Source: Pegea sp. RAD2-039 (taxonomy: Eukaryota > Chordata > Thaliacea > Salpida > Salpidae). Taken from it: 64,000 nt of DNA. Of the stretch, positions 1-12,200 are shown in pieces. The first letter of the stretch is position 1. Each line of letters opens with the position of its first letter. Position numbers and translations under genes: made by a program. The DNA lies in NCBI GenBank assembly GCA_034620365.1, contig JAQGEQ010000192.1, positions 1,917,001-1,981,000 of the forward strand, read 5' to 3'. The notes below the pieces were generated by a model, which was not told the origin of the DNA, ran no database searches, and was given only the letters and a program-made list of their open reading frames with translations.

Positions 1-275
1 TTCAATCCAAGACTTTTGATATATGTTAGAATCTTCTTCAGAACTTTGTAAATATTTATCAGGTAAATTCATCTGGATTTTTTTCTGATACATTTTAGAA
101 TAATATTGATAAAAAGGATCAAAACGCGAATCATAATAAGCATCAGTCGTACAACTAATTTCATCTTTGTAATTATTCATACAATCAATTACTCCATCGC
201 AAACACTTGATAAAGGAATACATTTTTGGGTTAAGTCTGAATCTTCACAACCAAAACCACCAGGACAAACTACAA
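1..275 (-). CDS. LDLa module after the pseudoprotease, running off the window
   Basis: [39 protein letters not shown] is an LDLa module with the DG..DC calcium box (about 165-272). Downstream residues up to position 1 ([39 protein letters not shown]) stay open with no stop, so the protein continues to the left of the window. Confidence 0.65.
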
Positions 276-3200
276 AAAATTCAATAAAACTTGAAAATGT
301 TTAAACGATTTAATACAAAATTGTTGAGTTACCATCTTTAACAGTTTTTGAAATCCATTGATTAATCTCAGGATTTAATTGAGTCATGTATCCCATGCCA
401 AGTTGTTGACCAACAAAAAAGTCTTCTAATTAAAAATATTTTTGTTGAAACAAGTTTAAAAAAATGTTTAAAAGTTGAAACCTTCAGAAGATTGAAAATT
501 CAAATTTGTAAAGTTTGGTTTAAGAAAGTTTCGTTTCAAATTGATAATATTTTGTAACCCAACAAGATACCATCTTCCATCAAATCTTTGACAGAATAGA
601 GATGTTCCTGGGTCATCCTAAAAACCAGCAAATCAAAACAACTTCAAATAAAAAGTTGAAAAATACCAAAAATGTTGAATCTTTAATACTTTCATATCCA
701 GTTTTCAAAATTCCTCTCAAATTTTTTAGGTCTTAAAAGAGGAAAGTTAGATAAGATCAATCAATGAAGTCCTTACCATCATCTTTTTTGAGTAACTCAT
801 AACAATCCTTTAAAGAAACATTTTTCATTTTTAAAGAGCAAAAAAATTTCAGCCAACTTTCAGTAGCTGATTTGATGATCACGTGATGCTCATATATTGT
901 CCATTCAGAAGAAGTCATCAAACTGAAGATATTTTCGAAAATATTTTGAATTAAATCATTTTTACTAAATTTACTTTGGTGGATTATGGCCAACGACAAC
1001 ACATTTGACCATGGAGTTGTTTGAGTTATTTTCAGCGGGAAAAAAGAACAATTGTCCCCGCAAGTCAGATTCATTCTCCTCGATGCAGGCAAAACTATTG
1101 GAATCTCCTCTGTTTTCGGCAAATTTCTCATCAAACATCAAATATTCTTCTTCGGCAAACTCTTTTGAGACATAAATCGGATTTTTCTGATCATCTTCAT
1201 TTTGATATAATTGAAGAAGGGCAACATCAAATCGTGACCGAAAGATTTCTTCTTCTAACTTTTTTCTTTTTTTTAAATCATCAAAATAAAATTTAGGATG
1301 AAGAATCCAGCGACGAACAGATCGGCTCTCAGATCCGCTGATCACCAGATATTTCGTTTGATCTTCATCAACTTCTTCAATTTCTCCATAACCAGAATTT
1401 GTCGTCAATTTTTTGAACCACTTGTCTACGTGAGCTACAAAAGTTGCGATTTTATGTAAATTAGGACAAACAAATTCAAGTTACCTGTTTCATCATTTGC
1501 AATTTGATTTTTTGTTATTTCCAACAAATTTAAATCAACTAAACAGTGAGCTGAACAAACCACCCAGTTAGTATCAATAAAAACAACTGAACATAAAAAT
1601 ATCCGTTCCAAATCTGCTGTTTCCGAAATCTTCTCTAAATACAAGGAGGCGATCCACGGCCAGTTAGTAGAAGAAGAAATTTGCTGCCAACAAAGTTTTA
1701 TTGATGACGTAACTTGATGACGTCATCGTCTTACCGCTGAATATTTATTTGAATTATTCATAATTTCTTTCTCAATTCGTTTTCCACAATTTTCATTCAA
1801 AGTATGAAATCGAGAAGCGGTGACGTCATCATCACATTTACTTTCATCTTTACCTCCAAAACAATCAACAAGACCATCACAAACAAACTCGTCGAGGTTC
1901 TTAACATCATTTTTCAAATCACATAACGTTTTTTTGTCGCAAATTTCCGATTTTGTTGCAAAGTTTTGATTTGAGAAGAAATCTGAAAAGATATATTTTT
2001 GAAAATTGTTTTTTTTTATATTTATTCCAAAACTTTTTGAGCAAATTTCATGAAGATTTTTGAAACAATCATCCTCATCACTTGAATCAGAGCAATCTGA
2101 ATCTCCATCACATTTTACTTCGAATGGAATACAGGCTGCAAAAATATTTCATCTTTTCTATTTTCACGCAATCAAACTTCATTATTTACATTTCTCACTC
2201 GACTCTTCATTTACACGACATCTGATGACGTCATCACTGACGTCATTATACCAGCAAGCTTCTCGACAGCCGCCTTGTTTGATCTTTATATTATCAATTG
2301 CGATATCACCATAGAAACCCTGACCTCTGACCCCCTCAAAAATTATCTAAAAATTTCAAGATGATCAAATTGATCAGAATTGGGGATTTCCCAACTTTGA
2401 AATCTGAACGAGGAAAGATTTCGATGGCAGCTTGTTGCCATGGAGTCATCGAATAGAATCGTTGTTGACCGAATCGACTCCATAGAAGAAATTGTTGAGT
2501 TCTGAACAAAGAAAATCAGAAAGATGAAGATGATGATGAGAGATTTACTGGATGTTGTCCTTTTGATTCATTCCGAATCCATACTGAGAAATGAATCTTG
2601 TTCCGTGAGGATCATTCAATGATTCCATGAAATTAGAAGCAACGAGAAAGATATTCAACATCCCGATGTCTTCACCGAACATATCATAAGAAAATATCAA
2701 ACAGACAGATGATGAAGATGATGTTAAGATCGGAGTTGAGATCCTGGCACGATCTCCAGTCTTCCACGGATAAGATGTTTCCAAATAAAGATAAAAACCT
2801 GAAACATCAATTTCAAAGACATCGATAAATCGATGATGACGTCATCACCTCGCTCACGCATCGATGCATCGATTTCAGGACCAGTTTGATGTGTGAATGT
2901 TTCACCTTGATGACGATTCCACGTGTATCCAATAGTTGAGTCTTCAACATGATTCATATCACAAAATGAGTTTGTAAAATCACATTCAAAGATTGAGATT
3001 TCACTTTCTTTCGATTTAACAACTCTGATCAAAGCCCGAAAACCTTTTTTAGTGATCAATTCATCTGACCAAAACTCTATGATCATCACATTTCCGTTTG
3101 AGATGTAAACTGAATCGATTTCACTTAAATCTTCACAAAATTTGCCGAGTAAAAACTCTTCCTCATCTCCAGTTGATATTTGAACATAATCATATTCACA

Positions 3201-6200
3201 TAGGACGTGACGTTCTAATTGCAACGTTTTGAATTCCAAATGAATCTAATTTTGTCATATATAAGAATTTAGACTTTTTAACTCATCCACATATTACTTG
3301 AAAGTCTTTTGGAGCAGTCAACGTCCACCGACATTTAGTGAGCAGGGGATAGTTTTCTGGGAATCTGGGAGACTTGATATAAAGTTGATTACTTCTGTGA
3401 TTAGCTTCAAGAGTCCCAGAACAAGTTGAAAGAACATCAATTTTATTGACATCGGCCTCTTGATATTCATCTCTTTGATCCTGTCTTTCTGTAAGGATCA
3501 TCAAATAAATTGTTTTAATTAAACTAATAAGATTTTGGAAGTTACTTGTAGCATGTGATCTTGTTGGAAGTTTTCCTTTTACATTTGTATTTAGATTTGG
3601 AAACCAGCTGTAAATTGTTTGTAGATTTGTAGATGAAAGACCATCATTAAGAACATTCAAAGGAGACTCTGAAAAAGATGTTGAAATTTAAAGTCTTAAG
3701 GAAGAAATTTTTGACCTTGTTTTTTGAGATCATTTAGAATGATTTCATTTTCAGCTGATCCTTCAATAGAGTTTTTAAAAATTTCGTTGTAAGACTCTAA
3801 ATCTGTAAATTAAGAAATTATTTTTCATTTCAAATCTACTTTTTATTTTACCTGTTAGGGAAATTTCTAGATTCAAATCTGTTATGTCGTCATCGTTATG
3901 AATCGTCCAATAAGAAAGCTGAATTTGTAAAGGCGTTGAAGCTGTGTCATTACAGCCCATCCAAATTTGATTTGGGTTATTTACTGAAAATAAAATGTCT
4001 TTACAGTTTGTGAAAAATATTTTAGTGATTTAAAATGTATGTTTGAAATTTGAGAAATTCAAATAGTTCTCAGTAAAAAGAAATAAGTTTCAATTTGAAA
4101 TTGAAAAAAAACCTTCATCATTTTCTTCAATAATTCTCCACTGGCCAGAAAGTTGATGAAATAAAAGTTTATTTTTTATTTCAGAAGACTTGTTTTTCAT
4201 CTGAAATAAAAATGTTTTAAAACAAAACAATTTGATAAAATCTTTAAGAAGATTTAGTTAGATCAAGCTAATAATAAAAACTTAAAAATTTAAACGAAAT
4301 TATCAAATCAAAAACACTTTTAAAAGTAAAACTGAAGTTTTGTGATAAATGACAAAAATGTGATTTGTTTGATAATATAAATGAAAAAGTTTTATGTAAA
4401 AAAAAGTTTAAAAGTAAAGATTTCACAAAAATTAACAGAAAACTGAGTTTTCTTCATTAATAATAAATTCGATAAAAAATTAAAAATTAGATTATAAAAA
4501 AGTAACTAAAATTGTTTTTGAAAACAAACTTGTAAATAAACTGGTCTTCCATTTTCAACATCAACCATTTCATACTTTCCCAACTTTTGTAAAATATTTG
4601 AGCTAACATCAATATATTCTAATTGAAGTTGTAATTGGTTGATGAAAATCTCATGTCTTGACCCTTTTTGAATAATAAAAAAATATAAATAAAAAATCAT
4701 GTTCAAATTCTACCAAATTTGTACCTTTTCAAACCTGTAAAGTCTAAAGGAGAACCCCCAATATTGAAGTTAGCGAGGAATCCTCCCTCCGATATCTTCC
4801 AGTTGGACTCAAACACGACGACAACAGAGTTTAAGATTCCTTCAATTCTTTCTGTAAGATAATTTCTGAATATTTTCACCAACCAATCACAATCGACTTA
4901 CTTTCGGCTCCTTCTCCCGTCAGTACAGCTAATAACCAATCATCATTTTCTCTCTCTTCATAAATATGAATAAAATCTTCTTCATCTTCTAACAGAAAAG
5001 TCTCAAATATAAGATCAATTCGTTGTCCGTTTAAACCGACAATTTTGTATTCACATCTTCAAAGAAAATGTGAAAATATGAAAACTCCTCGTTCCAAATT
5101 TCACCTCAAATTATTTTCATAGTTTTCTGGCCACCCAGGACTTGCAATGTATCCTTCACTGACGTTGAAGATCACTCCTCCACAGAATCCAGGCTTGTCA
5201 GAAACAGGAAGAGTGATATCTAAAGATGAAGATATAAAAAAGTGAAATTTTTTAACTCTTTATACTTATGTCAGTATTTTGAGCAATCCAACTTGAAAAA
5301 TATTGAACATGAGTGAAGACATCTGGATTATTCCGACTTGCGCATCCTATACTCCAACTAACAATCCCAGTTAATTCAAATGTTCCATCATCTCTTCGAC
5401 ACAACAAAGGACCTCCACTGTCGCCCTGGTAACCAAAGCTTAATTGTTGATTGGTTACTATGAAGAGTTAGTCACGTGACAGATCCCAACTCCTCCTGTT
5501 TGAGGGTAACCGGCACATAGCATCCGCGGGGTGATCTTTCCGGGATACCAGCGATTGTCGCACTCCTGGAAACCGATGATTGGAATTGAAGCTTCGTGCA
5601 AGAAGTTTAAAGATGCTGCATCTTGTGAAGTCCTTCCAAATCCAATAATCTCACATAATGTCCCTGAAGATGATAAAATAAAAAAGTGTGAAGAAATCGA
5701 AATGTTGAAACCTGTTTGAGGCTTGAAGTTAGTTTCAGGAAGACATATCGGTGAGATGAATTGACTGAATTCAATCCGTTGGTTCAGTTCAACAACTGCG
5801 ATATCCCAGTCAGGAATATGCTTCCATTTCTTGTAATACCTGTGAAAAGATATGATAGAAAACCATTTATCTTGATAAAAAATTACTTGTGAATAATCGT
5901 TCTTTTGATCAAGTATCTTCTAATCCATTTATTAAGAGGCTTCAGATTAAGAGCTCCAAGAAAAACTTGGAAAAAATCCGAAGGTATATCATCAAAGCAA
6001 TGAGCTACAGTGAGTAGGAAGCGGTTTGAGATGACTGTTCCTCCACATTGATGCATCCCTTTTGCTTGAAGTGATGCCATCCATGGCCAACGTTCAACCT
6101 CTGATCTTTCTCCTCCAATAATCCGAAAAAAGATACTTTCAGGATTTGGTTTGGGTTTTGATGAAGTCCCACATTGATAATTCAGACATACAGCGACCCA

Positions 6201-9200
6201 AACTAAATCTATAAAAAGCTTTGATATGATGAGATTTTTGATTTAAGACAAACCATTTTCTTCCAAAGTTGTATTTGTCGACAACTCTAAGGATGTTTGT
6301 ACAAATTGATCGACTAAAATAAAACCGGAAAGTTAACTGATTTCCAAAAAAGTTAGATTTTTGTAATTACTCGAAGCATTTTCTTTTAATCGATAAAAAG
6401 TTGAAAAGTTTGCAACAAAATCTGCAGCTTTTAATAATTTGATTGGAGACCTGGAACCTTTGAAGCCAATTTGTTTGCAAGCCAAATTAGTAAACTTTTC
6501 ATCAAATCGTTTACCAATTATTAAACCAAATTTATTTTGATCTTTGCGAACTTCTAACAGCTGAAAATTTTTCAGGTTTCATTCACTAATTGATTTATTT
6601 GTAAATTTACCTGAGTATTTCCAACACTTTTTAATTTTGCACAATTCTTTTCGTCGCTTTCATCAAGACAACCGATAATTCCATCACATTGAAAATCATT
6701 TTTTAAACAAAAGTAGTTTGGACAAATAAAATTGCAGAAATTTTTAGGAGCTAACTCGACAGAAATTTTATAAGAAGATATTAAGCCACTGAAATATTCA
6801 AATTAATAAAATTAATAAAATTAAAAGAATAAATGACTCTTAGAAAGAAGAAAAATGTTTGAATACCTGAAGTGGTTTAACAAAAAGGTAATTTGATTTG
6901 TTTTGATCAAATAAAATGATTTGGTTTTAATTTTAGAGTTATCAAGGTCGATATAGGTAAGTTCAAGTGATGCAGATTTTGTTACTTCATTGACAAATCC
7001 GTTGTAGATTGTGATCTGAAGAATATTAGTAAATAAAGATGTAGAAATGAAATTGATGATCAACGAATTTTGTTGGGAGTTTTTCACGTGATTAAATTCA
7101 AATTTTTTAATTCGTTTTAATTTCTTTAAATTCTTTGAAATCATCTCACTGAAGAATTGCTGATTTGTTGATCTTCTTCACATCTTTCGATAGTCACCAA
7201 AATGTTCTCACCAAAAGGAGCTCTGATTCTCCAAAGACATGATCTTTCACTCACCATTTTTCGAGAATTTTCTTTCAAAATAAAAGTCTTATTATTCATT
7301 GAATCAATAAAAATATCAGAAAGTCCTCCACAACCAGAAGGGCATCCTATTTCATCCGCCCTGTCGATCAAAGAATCAAAAACTTGAAATTTGATGCTGT
7401 TTAGCTAACCAGTCTCCACAATTATTGACATTGTCACAAAATTGATGTGATAGAACGCATCTTAGGTTTGGACACAAAACTCCGTTACTACAAAATCCTA
7501 ATTCCTTATTTGGACATTTTTTTGTTTCAATTTGAATATTGGAAATTTGTAATCCAGCAGAGAAATAAATATCTGAAAAAATGTATTAATAACTTTTCAG
7601 GCCGGTTTCTATTTAGGGGAATCACCGAGAACAAAGTCATTTAATGTTAGTGGTTCCGAGTCGTTGATGTCAACAAACATTTTTAACCAAACGAAAACCT
7701 TTGATGATTTCGGAGACCAGCTTTGTTGATCAATTCTGTTGAGGTATCTTTGATCTCTTTGAAGTCGGATGTACACATGAAGTTCAGCGAAATCTGAAGA
7801 CTTTCTGAAAAAATTAGAATTTGGGGATAAAATTTTTATAAATTAAAATGAAACTTCACTTGTAGTCGATGGTAAGACAATAATTCGGATAAAAAAGATT
7901 AACTGGCGGAAAAGGGTGAGAACTGATCTTAACATCAGTTATTGATGAAAAGATTGAAGATGCGGAACAATTAGAACAAACAGTAATATAGCCGAGAGGT
8001 TGAGGAAGGTTTCGGATCAAATCAGGGATCAAATCTGGGATCTTATCATCTTGTTGATGTTCGTTAAAATTATGATCCAATTTAAATTCTATTTTTGAGA
8101 AACAAAAGTTTTAAGATAAATCGCAAAAAGTAAAAAAGCCAAAAACGACCGTTAGTAATCGGGAAGTCACATTCATGACGTAATCCATTCTCGAAAGAAC
8201 AACTTTGCAAAACGGGTTTTGATGACGTCACAGCTTCTAGATCGATGTCGTCAATCAAAACAAATCCTTCAGATGAGCTTTGAAGTTGAGTTGCCACTAG
8301 CAACAAATTGTATCTGTCAAAAATCATTTGTTGTCAATTGAAAGATGATGACGTCATCATACTTGACGTCATTGCTTCGAATGACTATTTCGACGCTTTT
8401 CCACGCGATCGTGTCTCTTTCAACTCTCCATATTTCATTTCCTTCCTCAATTTGAACTTTTAAGCTCATTTCTTTGATATTGTATCTGAAACGAAGTAAC
8501 CAAGTACTGTGTGACGTCACGACCCTTCCATCATTTGACGTCACATTCATCTCATCACGTGACTTGTATATTGGGATTCGAAAGATTCCTTCATTTGATG
8601 ATTGAAAAGCCAAAAATGTATTTTTAGTTGATTTCAATCGATAAGGATCAAAATCAAAGATGACTTGAGGAATAAAAACTTCGCATTTGTAATAAGAAGG
8701 AGAATAATACAAAGTAGAAGGTCCGAAAGGTCCATCTTCAATCTTTTCAAGCCACAAGCGTCTCAAATAACCGCTTGGACCTAAAATTTCATCATTTTTT
8801 AAACGGATCTGTCATAAGGACCTCCTTATAATCTTCACCTTTACAAAATCTGTAATCGCCGACTTCGATCGCGAAGCTCCTACCTCCGATGAATTCGCAG
8901 TGATCTTCACCGTTTCCGGCTCCATCAGCGATATTCTTAAAAGTGCTCTGAAGGGAATCCCCCAAATAAATTTTGTATCTGCGTGACGTCATCAGTAGTC
9001 ATCAAAACTTCGCGAGACTGAAAACGCACTTTGAAGAGCTGCAAAGAACAAGTCCAGCTAATCTGGCTCTTCCAGTTGATTGAACTTCGCGAACGATCTT
9101 TGTTCCGTTACATTCATCACAGTTGTTGATTCGATCAAAAGAGAAGTTGAAGTAGAACCACTCACGACCCAACTCTTCGAAGGGATCCTAATGTTGAGAT

Positions 9201-12200
9201 TTAAAAACATCAAAAGTCTTTTTTCAACTTCAACTGACGATTTCTACAACTTCCTCTTCTAGAAGTTCGATTTCTTTGATGAAATCTTCATCACTAGATG
9301 TCGCTAACTTCCATTTATCATCAACTAAAAGATCAGAATCAGAAATCGAAGATTTTATTCAAACTTTTTTTCACCAGATTCAAATCCACAAAAACTATTA
9401 TCTTCAAAGTCACAGCTGTTTTCAACTTTACATAACCCAGGGTCAATCGTGACGTCATCAATCGCGATATCGCTTCGATAATCTTCTCCTCTTCGAGCTT
9501 CGAATATTATCTTCATAAAAATATCAGAGTTTCAGAAAATAATTTTCAGTGAAGTAGAAACAAACTCGATATAAGCTGTTTTTATTGATTGAAATTGAAA
9601 CGAATTTCCAGAAGTAGCCCTGGTTCCCATGCTTTTGCCAGACTACTTCTTCTGTATCTTCTATATTCCCGACAATTTTTATCGCTAATTGTCCCATATT
9701 TTTTCCAAACATATGATAAAAAAATCTTTAAAATTTCAGAGTTTGGAATTTTGATCTGATAAACTTTTTTAACAAATTAATTTACTTTATACAAACTGAT
9801 GAAGAAAACCAAACAGATTTTAATTGGGTTTTCGCTCCAATGTCTTGATCTGTTGCTTCAGCATATAAATAAGACCCTGTAGTTTTTAAAAAAGTTAAAT
9901 TTTACAAAAATTCTTTAAAAATATTTCATGAAAGTAAATAGAAATAAAAAATAATTTTCAATAATATTATTTTTATATTTATATTACAAAACTGGTAAGG
10001 CTTCCAAAATCCTATTTTCAAAACGGAACAATTCAAATTAATTGATGAAAATAGAAAAAAACACAAATTAGATTAGAAAATTAGATTCATTAAAAGTTTA
10101 ATTTTAACGGAAATTAGAAAAAAATCTTTTTTTTATTTAATTCAAATACTTATTGAGAGATGAAAACTAATTTTGTGAAATATTGTTAATAGAAAATAAT
10201 TCAAAATATATTTTTAAAAACTTTCAGCCGACCATTTGTTCGTAGGTTTGTATGATCAAGATTAGGACCAGTAAAATTTGACGGAGTATGACGGTTCCAT
10301 CTAATCCAATCAAAATCATCATCATTAACTTGCTCCCAAAGACATAAATCATCTTCAAAATCACAATGAAGAGATTGATTAGGGCAATTTTGTTCATCAG
10401 ATCTGTTTGATAGTAAATAAGATCAAGTCTTTCTATTTGCTCCCAACTGACCCATCTCTACAATCCAATCTGTAGTCACAAACTTTGGAGAAACTAATGC
10501 AATGTTTTGAGACATCACATTGAAAAAAGTTCTCAATATTCCCGCTTCTCTTGATGACGTCACAACTGTTTTTGGTGTTTTCTTTGTGATCTTGACAGAA
10601 GACTTCATCTTCATCACCTCCATTTAAGCAATCCTGAATCCCATCACAAAGAAGAACTTCATCAACACATTGATCACTGAAAAAGATGAAGATGAAAAAA
10701 TTAAAATTACTGAAAAGTAGTACCTCTGAGGACATATAATTTGCCAAGGGTGACAAGGACCTGTACAGACAGTCTTTGTGGACGAAACTGAAATACAAAG
10801 TCCTCGACAGGAATCAGTCTTGGAGCAAGGTGATGAGGTATTTGCAACAAGCTCTGAAGTTGATGATTTTGTTAAAATTTTATAAGAATTATCGTAAACC
10901 TGACCTTGAAGTTCAAGATCAAATGATGAAAGAGCAGATACTTGATAAAGATCACTTTTGATTGTTTCTATTCCATTTTCATCATCAATTTTTTTTCTAT
11001 AAATTTCAGAAGTTGTTGAATTAAACCAATAAAGATAATATGAAATAGAAGTGATTGATGTGATACTCAAAATAACTTCAGATTTTATTGTTTCTTCGAT
11101 TAAAACTTGTTTTAAACTTCCGTCAGATCTAAAAATGAATTTTTAATTTTATTTTCGGATTAATTTCAACATTTTCAAGATCTACAAAATAAGGTTTTAA
11201 CCTGATAGATCCAATTTTATTTGTGATGAAATCCATCCAAAAAAGTCTTCGAATTTTTGAGCAAAATGTGATTCCAAAATATCTAGATAGCTTCCAATCT
11301 TCTAAAATAATCTTTCTGTTCTTTCCATCCATATCTGATCTTTCAATCTTCCCTTTCATGTCAGCCCAAAAAAGATACCTGCAAATAAAAAAGAGTCTTG
11401 AAAGATTTTCACCAAATTTTAATCTAAACATCCTATAAAAATCAAAATATTTCTACCTCCCAAAAATATCAATTGTTAAATCAATTAAGTTTTCAGTGTC
11501 TTCACTAATCAGTTGTTTGTTGAGAAGATTTGAAGAAGAGTTGTTTTGTGACATCTGCAGATATTTCAAACTCATAATTCCGATGGTTTTTGCTTCAAGA
11601 TCTGTCCAGTACAAATTATTGTCCAAATAATCTACTGCTAACGCTGATGGTCTTTCTAAATCTTGAAACAATTTGAGTCTTTTTGAAAAACGTATTTAGT
11701 AGAAATTTGAATTAAAAAAAGATTTATTGAAATTCAATTAAAAGTTTTTAACGATATTTTTATAAAATTTAATTTTAGTTTATTTAAATATTTACTTTTT
11801 ATCTTAGATAGAAAATATGTTCACGGTTTAAAATCATAATAAAAAATCATTATCGGATTAAAACTAATCTTCTGATCAATCTTTTATAAGTAAAAAATCA
11901 ATAAAATATGAAACCTGTAACGAGATTAGAAGTAATTGGTTCTGAATGTTTAAAAAATGTCGATTTAATAGAATTTGATAAACGATCGATCCAAATAATC
12001 GAATTTCCATTTTGATTACTATAAACAGTAGAAACTGCTCCATCAAACACATCGAGTAGTTTCTATAACGATTTCATTTAAATATAAAATGTTAAATATC
12101 ATAAAAATTTCCACAAAGTTTTATCTAATAAATACATCTTTGTGAAGAGATCAACAAATATGTTAGTATCTTTGACCTTCTAGTATAAAAACTTGTTTGT

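Noticed and set aside
7202..7387. Plus-strand frame opposite the CUB exon
   Set aside because: Shadow of a clear CUB exon on the minus strand.
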